This document shows, in pieces, positions 12,501 through 24,500 of a DNA stretch of 64,000 nt. Numbering within the stretch: the first letter of the stretch is position 1; every line of letters starts with the position of its first letter. The notes beneath the pieces were generated by a model. It was not told where the DNA came from. It ran no database searches and saw nothing but the letters and a program-made list of their open reading frames with translations. This stretch comes from Tenebrio molitor (Eukaryota > Arthropoda > Insecta > Coleoptera > Tenebrionidae): assembly GCF_963966145.1 (NCBI RefSeq), contig NC_091051.1:930001-994000 (forward strand), written 5' to 3'. The position numbers and the translations under genes were made by a program.

Positions 12501-15500
12501 CTGGCACGCCTTCAAGAAGACACGCTTGATTTATGGCATAACGGAGCGTGGAAATGATCAATTCGCCAAAGCGAGACAGTCAATCATAAAAAGCTTGCCG
12601 AGCGCCGCCAGCAATCAAATACAAAGCTCGAATAAGAGGGGGAGTGAGGAGATGCGCCAGCGCCACCTAGTAACCGGTAGCTCAACTCTTCAAGCCAAAT
12701 GACGGGAAATTGAAGCATGTGGTACAAAATTGATACAAATTGTTGTTCGTTTCTTTACAATTTTAATTCTTCTGTTCTTGTCCAATGTCCAAAAAATATT
12801 GAAGAAATAATACCAGTTTTTTCAATTTTTTTTCTACATTTTGTTTAGAATAACTGAAAAAAATTTGCAAAATTTGATTAGTGATCACAACATTCTTTCA
12901 AAAATTATTTCTAATTCATGAAAATTTCTCTTTTTACATGATACGTCCATTGACAGACTGTGAAGAATTTTCTATGCTTTACCATTTACTATGTACTGTC
13001 GCGAGCAAAAAAAAACTGGTCATTAAAATCATCCTTTGACACAATGGAAAATGCTCCATTTTAAAATGGTCGTAAATATCATAACCTATCATCATATTAT
13101 ATGACATTAATTATCATTTTTTTCTCATTTCTTTGACACTTTGTTGACACGGGCAGAATCAGGCAGCGAAATTTTTTAATTTGTGACAATCTAACCAAAT
13201 TTTGAAATGACATTGACGACCAGAATTTTTTGCTCGCGACAGTACTATTCCGGACACAGAATCTTGGCCACAACTGACATTTAACTGACAAATATGTGTG
13301 AACTGGCCTTTATTGAATATAACCTAACTTTTGACTCGATAATGCCATTTCCCTGCTTTTTGATGTCACAATAAAAACTTCAAAGTGATTTTTAATAATT
13401 GTCATTTATTAATGACACTAATGATTGGTTTACATCATTTTTTTAGAAATGTCAAAAAATGTTGGCCAAGATTCCGTGTCCGGAATAGTACAGAAAGGTT
13501 GTAACTACCATATCGTACCTTTTGAGTGAAATAATAAAATAAGAATAAAAAAAACACGATGAACTACGACCAAAACGACGGTCAACAGTTTTCTTTCATA
13601 ACCCTACTTTTTTCTGTCGCTTGCAGACACACTAAAAACAAAAGTTGGCGACGTTGTCGGTTGTTTTTTCGAGGTAGAATGCAATGTTGGTGGGTTTTTG
13701 ATTTTGAAACAGATTATACCTTTAAAATCAGTGAAAATGAAAATATAACTGCTTCATAATGAAATGACATAACATGAATATGAATTAACCTCAAACTACG
13801 TGTATGCACCTGATGTTTCTGCGAAAAGCCTTACGTTTGTTGTCACGTTTAATCTTTTCCGAAGAAAGTCGATTGTCAACATTAACGATATACAATATTC
13901 GTAATTGTTTTATGAATAATACATATTCATGTGTTTTTGTCGATATTGAAATCATATTTTTTAATTTGCATCAATGAATAATGTTGCTGATGCAAAAAAA
14001 AGTGTTTTTTTTATCAAGTGGAATTCTGGGTATATTCAAAAGTGTTGTCACGTAAAAAATAGAAATAGAAAATATCTGCAAGTAAATATACAATTCTAAT
14101 ATTTATTTGAATCGTGTCCAGTATATCCTGTTTTCATTTTTGACAAGTGACAATGATACTTTAGTTGGGGAGCCATCTCGTGGAGGGTACCGCAGCTCAG
14201 AGATGCGTTGGTAGAGGGCGCCAGTGTCTACCGCTCACTTGGAGGCACTCCGTGTCTGACGCGACATGCGTGAAAGCAGCTGTGCGGGACATTGATAAAA
14301 CTGTATAAAACAAATCGGAATCGCTGTTCTCTTTTTTTCGGTGAGAGTTATTGTGATTACCAACATAGAGAAGCGTTGTAAACTGACTAATACATTTTGT
14401 GAAGGCGCTTTAAGCGCTCGAACAAATTTACCAGATCCCGTCCACATATCTTTTTTCCGGGCCATAGAAAACCGATAAATGAGAGATTCGTGAATCGGAT
14501 TCGGGTTACTCTTTCAATTTCTGTCGATTTGATTTTTTTTTTTGTGAAGGGTCTCCTCTTCGACGTTATTCGGGGCACGCGTCCGGTCCATCCGTCATTT
14601 GGTGTTTCGGGGTCGAATTTAATTGGTCGACGTTGCACATCTAGTATGCATTTAAAAAGTGTAATCACGGCGGATGCGAGACAACACATGAATTATTAAA
14701 GTGTTGCGGTGAAAGAGCAGACGTCCGCACAGATTGGAGTTTATGGAGACCGGAGTGGTCGGTCTAGGAAGTCGGCTCGCGACTCCGGGTAATTACACCA
14801 CTAATTCACCCGGAATTGCGCTGTAAAGCGTTTAGACGCGTTTATGCGTGTAGTGTAACGATAATAATGGCAAAAACGAGGGGTTCGGCTGATGTAGGGG
14901 GGCTCTCGACCTGGACGGAGTACACCTACTTTCGGGACGTATATTCCGGAGATAACTGCTGTTTAAGGGAGTCCCTTGCTGCAGGACTGATTTAAAAAGC
15001 GAAACTTCGGGAAAACAGAAGTTAATAAATTCCGAGTCGGCTCGGATAAAAAATTGGCTCCGGATTCCCTCTCGCTGCCGATATTATCGCGTTTGTTCTT
15101 CGCCTCTGTACGAGAGTCTGATTAAAAAAATTATTAAGCCACACAAAGAAACGCATTCGTCTTATTAAGTGCGTTATAAATACTCGGTGAAGGAGAAAAA
15201 AGGGACGAGACGAGGATGTTGCGGTTTAATTTATCGCCCCCGCTCCTAATACGTATTGAACGAACATGACGAGGGTGCAATTCCCCCGAATAATGGCCCC
15301 ACTTTGAGTGATTATGAGTAATTTCCATTATGCATCATTATGTCGGAGACAGTAAATAACTGCCAACCCCCCTTAATTATATTACTTTATACATAACCTT
15401 TAGCAATAAGGGAATTTCGCTAATGTATGCTCTTTGCTGGATTTATGGGTACGTATTACTATTAAAACTTTAGAGAAGTTGGCTGCGTCTCTTAATCAAA

Positions 15501-18500
15501 TCTACCTCCGGGATCCAATTATTGATCAAGATCAAAATACAAGTCCATCAACGAATTCCGTGGACCGTAATCGCATAATTCCGTGCGGGACCCGACCCAT
15601 CTTAATTAAACACAAACCTACGATCTCGCCTCATAAGCCAGATGGAATTGTGAACCCAGTTCGACTAGTCGCGGGAAGGTGGCGCCAGAGTTCGTCACTC
15701 ACTAGTCCACACCGACCCATCTTGCACAACACTATAGAGCGAATTTGTAATCGAACGAGTCCCAAAAGTGCAATTGCTTTACTGTCGTAAACTGCATTTA
15801 AATCCACCACAAACCGCGATTCTTTCACGGAGAGTACTCAAACTCCACGACTCGCTGGAGACAAATTCAGAATTGTGAAGCGAGATACTTTGCCAGTTCA
15901 ACTAGTGGCGAAAAGGTGGCGCCAGAGGTCGTCACTCACTAGTCCCGACCGATGCGTCCTGCACGAGCAAAGCGTGAACATCAAAGAGCGAATTTGTAAC
16001 CTTAGGAGTGCAATTTGCTCGTAAACTGCAATTAAATCCACGACAAACTACGTTTCTTTCATAAACTCCACGACTCGCTGGAGACAGATCCGGTTAAAGT
16101 GGCTTCGAGCTCGCCTCATTAGTGAGATAGCGGGACACGTCGCCGGTTCAACTAGTGGGGGAAAGGTGGCGCCAGAGTCCATCGCTCACTCGTCCACACC
16201 GACGCGTCGCGTATAAGTGAAGCATCAACGCTGGGAGAGAACTTGGTCGTAATTGGACGAGTCCTGGAAGTGCAATTGGTACGATTTGACTCATAAAGTG
16301 CAATTAAATCCACGCCGAACCGCGATTCTTTAACAAAGGGCACTTAAACTCCACGACTCACTGGAGACAAATCCGATTAAAGCGCTGAAAGCATCGAAAT
16401 AGGTCGGATGCATCTCGGTCTGCGGATTGCACTCGGTCGTGCCGTATGGACGATAAATCGCGGGCTCGGTTTCGTTCGGAAAGAGGCAATTAATCAACCC
16501 GTATCATCCTGAATTAATGTGGAGCCTCCCGAGGGCCAGAAAAAATCCCAACAAAGAATCATCGCGCAATACACAGATTTGCCCGCAGCCGGTAATGGAT
16601 TGGTGATTTTTCAGTTCGGCGAAGAGCCGTGAAAAATTATTTTGCTTAATCAACCGGAATTAGTGCGATAGCGACGTCTGAAATTGAAAGCTTTCAGACA
16701 GTCGGGCGAATATGCAGCCCGACGCTTTCCGCCGGATCCGGAAATCTTTTATTTGGAGTGAAAGCCGTGTCGGCTTTTAATGTCGCCGTGGAAGTGTTCA
16801 CGTGTCGGTCGCGGACACCGAGATTTCCAATCACTTCACACCCCGAAGACGAAAGTCGTGTCATAAACACATTTGACTTGTTAAAGAATAATGCTTTTCC
16901 GATATCCCTTACAAGCGGAGCTCCGTTCGTCTGGAATTTTTATCGTTCGGTTCAAAGGATGATAATCCTGCGGAGACAGTCCTTCGATTTTCTCTCACCG
17001 TCCTTAATAAACAGATACAGTCCTCGTTTTGCCTAAAACGAAATTTATTCCATTTTAAAAGTTGGAAACTTTCGACCTGCCAACCGACTGTCGCATTCGA
17101 CGCCCACCACGCTGCTTTTTCCCAACGCGAATTATCCTGCCAACGAAAAAGCGTGTTTGTCGACCAGGAACGGGTCACCAACAAAACAACATTTTTCGGA
17201 AATTTCTCCTCGCAAAAAATTCAAGATCCTTGTCCTGATAACGGACGCAACAACAATTTGCGTGTCTCGGCAGGATAATGACATTCGACAAAATTGGTAT
17301 GCACGGTCGACAAAAGGACACTTTCTCGTCCATTTACTGGTAAATTATGATGTATTCACCGGGACAAGGATAAAGGATTACGCCGGACCCGGTCTGGAAT
17401 CAAAGCGATCCTCACAATAAGCCCGACGCGATTAAATCCAGAAGGACAAAGACGCCGAGAAAGAAACTGTTGAATGGGTCATTAGCGTCTCGTGCCCTCC
17501 GGTTATTAGATAACAAACAATTTTTTTCCAGAGGGAGTCCTTAATTAAGGCGGCGTCAAGTTAATTTTTTCCTTCTCGGGGAGTCGCAGTTCTCTTTGAA
17601 TTTAAATCTTGCAGATTGGATTGGCGGTAATCAAGTCGGATTTGACGAAAATGGGAAATATTTACATACAATTACTCATAAAACAATGGGGGTGAGGTGT
17701 CAGACCCAATTAAACAAGTCCATTAAAGGGGTGTTCTGGCCCCGAGACAATGCACGTAATTCGGGGGCTCGTCTTGCCGAAATCACAGCTTAATTTCGGA
17801 CGTCGGCTGAATAAATTAAAGGTTTTGGGAGAAAAGGGTGGACTTTTCCACTCCGAACCGATACGGTGTGCGCCACCCCTTTTAATGAATTTTTATTTTA
17901 TTATCACAATTACAACATATCTATCTGCATATTTCCGGTGTAATTTTACAAAATCTGGATTGGTTACAGTTAAAGTTTCAAAAGTTTGATTTTGTGTCAG
18001 GAACGGCCACTATTATAGTACAGAATTTTCATCCGGTTTGAAATATCCGCCAATTTCAAATGAGACAACGGCATGACAAGGAGTCGATAAGAAAGATCCC
18101 TATTATCGATCTATCATCTTAGGTTAATTTCGTTTTGGTTTATTTGTGTCTTGTTCCCGATATTTCCACGATTAAAATAACCTAAAAATGAGCAGTTGAT
18201 GCAACGTAGCATTACAAAACTTAACATTTACCTTCCACAATAAATAAATTCCAATAAATAGGTAAGCCAGTCCGACACGGTTTTCACATTCTTCTTGTTA
18301 CGTCAGTCTCAAAGTCACTGTAACATTTTTCATATTGCCGTTTCGATTTTTCAGGTTTCAAATGCGACACTGCACAATTTATAATATTTTTTAACTCTGG
18401 ATGAGTACACGGAATTGAAACATCGTAATTTTCTTCGGACATTTTTGCAATTTTTGTCAAAGTGAATTGTTTTATTGATGTCGTTTCCATAGCAACCTGG

Positions 18501-21500
18501 CGACATGTAGGCCGACTTTATTTTTATTGACAGCGAAGGAAATTTTACTTGTTCATTTTATAATTACAAATTGTCGAGGGGAAAGTTTATTGGTCGGTAT
18601 TGTTTGTCTTTGCAACGATCATAAATGAGGAGGATTAGCGAATTTCAATTTGGAGCACCTGTTGGTGGCGCTTTTTCACCGGGATTGTTCCCTAATTGGG
18701 TCAAGAAGCGACATCAATTCCGAGATATTCGCGTTTCAAGAGGGCCTCAACGCGGAAGCTTAATTCCAGCGCCATAAATAATAAAGTTTTAATTTGAAAG
18801 CTTCATGTTTTATCTGAGAACAACGCGGAGTCTGGCAACTTGAGGCGTACACCTTTTTCTCGCCGAGTTACGGCCATTAAGGCACTTTCGAAAGCGGCTT
18901 TATCTCCATTTTTATAAACTCATTCTGATTCCGAGAGAATCTCGGTTTTTATTTCGTCCCTAATTAAAAAAGCTCGCTCCTTTTGACAAAGCGTTTCGCT
19001 CTTTTTTGTTGTTTCGACTTGTTCATCGCTTGTTGAAAGTCCTAATCTGTTTATCCTTTTTTCGGAGTTTACACTGTTAAATTGGACGATCCGTTCGGAT
19101 TACGGGGGCGTCGAGGCGGTCCAGACGGGCGCTAATTGCGCCCCCCGACCGACGATTTAATTTTTTCGCGCGCTAATCCCGATTAGGTGGAAACGGGAGA
19201 AGTGCAATTCTCGGGCTCAATCGGAGTATAATAGGCCATTAATCACGCCCTTACGACTGTTAAGTAAGATTAAGCACGTGAGTTTCGTAATAAATTCGAC
19301 GATTTAATTAGAGACAACACGCACAGAGGCCCCGATAAGTCCGGGGCCGGTTGGCGATGGCCCCCTGGAGCCCCTGTCAAAATCGAATCGCCGCTTCCGA
19401 TCGTGCACGGTTGCCCTGACGATCGCGAAAATCTAAACAAACAACGAAAGCGGGATCTTCGACTAATTCCTGCGAGGAGCAACACGATACGTGCGACGAA
19501 TTTCAATAAGGGGAGGATTAACGCGAACAATGGACCATTATTCCCCAAAGCTCGTACAGACCGGACGGAAAAATGAACTTTTAATATCCAGAATGAGCCG
19601 ACTGATTTATGGAAATGAAGGGCGACGCAGGATGCAAACGGGACGCGGCGCACCTGCAGGATCCAGACGGGTCCTGGTTCTGACCGGACTGAATTCAGGA
19701 AAGCTACTCGGGTGGTGCACCTGCGGTCGTTGCTGACTTCCACTAGTCGAGTCAATGAAGGTTTTTGCTTCTTAATTCTCAAGAACAGGTCCGATTTTGA
19801 TGATTTTTTTTTTGAATATTTGTTTTCATGTATTACATATTTGAAATCAGAAATATTTTGATGGAGGCACATAAATATTTCTATTGTTTAAACAATAATT
19901 TTGCTATATTGAAAAAATTCAGTTTTTCACGATATTTATTCCAAACATAAAAATGCGGTACATACATATTATTTACATATACAGGGTGTCTCAGCTAGGA
20001 CTTTCGAGCCTAATATCTCGGTTATTTACCAACGGATTTTTATGAAATTTAAAATGCAGATATTTTAGACCGTGAAGGTTCAATTAGTAATAATAAAATT
20101 ACCTCAAGTTAAAAAATGTAATTTTAACACATGTTTCCTTTATCGAAAGTTATGCGCGATTATTATTAGATTGTTAAACATTAAAAAAAAGGGGTCTACA
20201 CAAACAATTAAGTAAATCACTTGTCTGATTCAACGAAAAGATTAAATTTTGTCGTTAAAAATTTAATGTAAAATTTGAAGGCATTTGAGCAGTTACCTTT
20301 TGAAACAATTGATGATTAATTTCCAAGCAACATTTTGTACACCCTTTAAAGTCTGTCAAAATTGGGCGCGCTTTATTAGAAACGTCAAATTGTGAACATT
20401 TATTGAAAATACTCTAAAAACAGACTACAGCGGTAGAAATTTCGATATTTTTTTTTCTCGTGGAACACTATCCAAATGTAGGCTTTACAAAATGTAAGGT
20501 TAAGAGAGTCGTCAATTTATTTGGAGACACAGGAAGCGTACGTGAACTAAATTACCTTGCTAAAATATCCCGATCGTGTTTTAGTCCTTTATGGAAGAAT
20601 TAAAGCATCCAGTATAATAAATTACGTCCAAATGTTGTCTTTAACTTTGTAAGTGTTTGTAAGGTTAGCAAGATAAACGTCAAATATGTTACCTGCACTT
20701 CTCCGAAAAGGGATGACCAAAATTCTGCAAAATTGCGCGTTTGTTTCATACGCGCCTACGTTTTTGCATTTGCAGCCACGTTTAACACAGTTTTTTGCTT
20801 TTTTCTTGCAAACCAGACGTCTTTCAAGGACGAGTTTTTCCTACAGCATTTTTTATTGACGATCAATTTTTTATGTAAATCTTAATTGATTCAACATTTT
20901 AAAAAGGCATGTAAAAATTACGTTTTTTAGACTTGGGTGATTGCATTAATGGGATTTTATTCTTTACCGTCTAAAATATCTGCATTTTAAATTTCACAAA
21001 AATCCGCTGGAAAATAACTGAGTAATTGAGTAACTGAGACACCCTGTGTATAGTTTTGGCACTACTACCTGTGTCTACTTGTACTAAACAGCACAATGGA
21101 TTATGTAATTAATCATTAAAGTATATTGAAAAATCGCTATCGTTGTAGTTCAATCAACACTCACTCTCACACATCACATACAAAACATAATATGTAGTAT
21201 ATTATACACCAAGGTGGAGAAGTTCATGATTATAGCCAGAGTGCCAAGATTAGATCCCGAGGCGTGCCGAGGGATGTAAGGCGCGAAGGCTATAAGGGAC
21301 TTCTCCACCGTGATTTATATACAATTTTTTTCACTACTAGATACGTTAAAATACGTTAAAACCCTTTCTAATAATAGTTATTATTAGTTAAATTAAATTG
21401 TCCGATGCGACGATCCGAGTTCTCATTTTTCAACGGTTGCTATGGAAATTGAAAATCGTCTGTCTACGTTAACCAATGAAATCAACGAAAATCTTTCGTT

Positions 21501-24500
21501 GCTAGGTGACGGCTGACCACTGGTTAATAATGAAAATGTATTAACCAGGAGGAGAGAAATTTTTCTGGGTTCAGTCCGAGAGTCAATAATGACGCCTTCT
21601 AAGACTAGTAGGGAAAAAAATAGATTTATTAATGTTCTTTGCAAAAAACTGACCGAAAAAAAATTTCAGCGTAGTCCAGCAGAAAACGATACTGATCTTT
21701 CCTCGTGTAGCTGTTGTGGTGTTGTACAAGCGGATATTGATGTGTTAGTGTTTTAATGATTCTATCAGCAGATGATAGAGAATTGTACTATGTATTTAAA
21801 ACCACGAAGAAATAATGTCTTACTCAACGAAAACAAATTTAAACCAGTTTTTAAATATCAATAAGGAGAATTTTCGGAAACAATCAAACAATTATAAATA
21901 AAGACAACAGAAACAGTGGAGTAATACGAGTAGTTATGATCCATACCGGGTGGGGCATCGTATATGCGCACGCGAGAAATTGCGATTTCTAATTAAATAA
22001 AATTGTCGAAATTTTTCAGACTTACCTAGCTATTGGTAAGGTACATTTCATAATTTTTTGATAATTTTTCACTTACAAACAAAGTCAAAAAAAATTAAAA
22101 TGTAAATTTCAACCAAAAAGTCAAATTCTGATTTTTATACTAACCTACCCAGATTCACTTCCTATAATTATTTACGAAATCTATGGAAAAAAATACCAAT
22201 TAGATTTTGAATTAAACGCAGTTTTATATTTCAACTTTCAAAATCATTTTTATTTATGACCTGCTACTTGTGCTGTCGTAAATTTAGGTGACAATGGAAA
22301 CTGTCAATTTTATGGCAAAAAGGTTTAAAACGGTCGGCTATACCTTTGTTGGGAAATTATACCATTGTGCCGTAAATCACCCGTCTGGTTTACGTTTAAA
22401 TAAAAAAGCGAATTATTTAGCTAACCAAGTCAAAATTTGTAGTTGTGCCACCAGGGTTTGATGCGCTAGCAGATACAGATTCATTTAGTGTAAAAACTTT
22501 ATAGGTAAATTAACAGTTAATTTCAGAAAACTAATAAAACTGTTACGGCCTTATTTATTAACAAAAAAAAAATTAAAAAATTCTCAAATATACCTTATCA
22601 ATAATTAGTCAGGTATATAAAATTTCGCCAATTTTATTTAATTAGAAGTCGCGATTTCTCGCGTGCGCGTATACGATGCCCCACCCGGTATAATAAACGA
22701 TATACAAATATTCAGAGATCAGGTATTTTTCATTTTCTCTTTATTCTTGTCGCGGGACGTTATAACGCACTGTTGCCAAATTGTCACCTCCGTGATTGCC
22801 ACATCTGCAACGGTACGTATCATAAAAATCGCGTTTGGAAATGAAATGACAAAAATATTCGCTAGCTTTCCGGTTAACAGAACTCGCACGCTTAAAAAGT
22901 TCGTCGTGTGGGCAGTTAATGACAAGAAGCTGACAACTTGCTAAATCGATTGGTCATGTATAGGTGAACTTCCAAAAAAAAAAGTTCAAAAATTGTGGTG
23001 TGCAAAAGGGCGTTATTCAAAATTTTCGAGTTACGTAGCGTGTCAGATAGCCGATGTTCAAATATTTTTTTGGTGGAAACTTTGTAATATTTTCTGTAGC
23101 CGTTTGGTTGTAAAAAAATAAACAATTTTCAAAGAAGCATTGTGTTTTATGGGAACAGCAAAATTGAAATGGCTGTATCTCTGTTCGACGCTCGCCAAAA
23201 ACTTGTTAATTTTGCCGTGTTTTTACGTTTCTCACTCCATTGCTCAAAAAGTAAGCCTCAAATCAAAAAAATGTATTCTTTAAAAAGTAAAGACCGATAT
23301 TCCCTGATAACGGTGGTGTTTGTTATTATAATTTTGACGAAATATTAGTCAAGTTATGATTAAAAAACTAAAATTGCAACAAAATCTCGTAGCGATTAGA
23401 AAATGCAAACGTCGATCACCCTCACCCGCATCGACGTTTGCGCTTATTAGCCCTAAGAGATTTTGTTGCAACTTTAGTTTTTTAATCATAACTTCATTAA
23501 TATTCCCTCAAAATTATAACAATAGACACCATCGTAATCAGAGAATATCGGTCTTTAGTTCTTAAACAATACATTTTTTCGATTTGAGGCTTAGTTTTCG
23601 AGCAATGGAGTGAGAAACGAAAAAACACGGCAAAATTAACGAATTTTTGGCGAGCGTCGAACAGAGATACAGGCATTTGAATTTTATTCTTTCCATAAGA
23701 CGCAATACTTTTTTGAAAATTGTTTATTTTTTTACAACCAAACGGCTACAGAAAATATTACAAAATTTCTACCAAAAAAATACTTCAACACCGGCTGTAC
23801 GATAAGCTACGTAACTCGAAAATTTTGAGTAACGTCCTTTTGCACACGACAATTTTTGAAATTTTTTTTCTGGAAGTTCACCTATTCCTAATCAATCGAT
23901 TTAGCAAGGTGTCAGCTACTTGTCATTAACTGCCCACACGATGACCTTTTTGAGCCTCCGAGTTCTCTGTTAGTCGGACGATCAGCGAATATTTTGGTCA
24001 TTTCGTTTCGCCACGAGAATTTTATAATTCGTATCATGCGACTTGGCAATCATGGAGCTGAACTATCTGGCAACAATGCGGTTAAATTGTAGCACGAGAG
24101 CCCACCGCTCAGCTCTGCAAAAAGAAAAATATAATTGACTCACCATTGCCAGACGGTTTGATGGTTTTCAATATAAACATTTTTACATGGTGTTTTTATA
24201 AAACCTGACGTTGTCAACTTGTACCTAATTGTAATAGATTAGTATTATTTTTTTGGAGAACTAAAGAGAATGATTTAGGTGTGATGGCAAGCTCGAAATG
24301 GTTTAGTTGTTTAACTCAGATAGACCAACAACAATTCGTTTAGATTAAAACATAACATTTTTTTCAGTGTTTTGCGCTTTTCTAGAAAATCAAGAGTAAC
24401 ATTATGATGTTTACCATTCAAAAGAATGACCTTGAAAAGTAGAATGCAACGGTAAAAAATTCAATATTATTCCATTGTTTTTTTTTTGTTTTTTTCAAGA

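Noticed and set aside
15657..16375. CRISPR-like array
   Set aside because: Units are ~245 bp, few and diverged, in a eukaryotic intron.
19270..19872. 200-codon minus-strand open frame
   Set aside because: No domain, no splice context, odd composition and GC-rich surroundings. Probably a chance frame in non-coding DNA.
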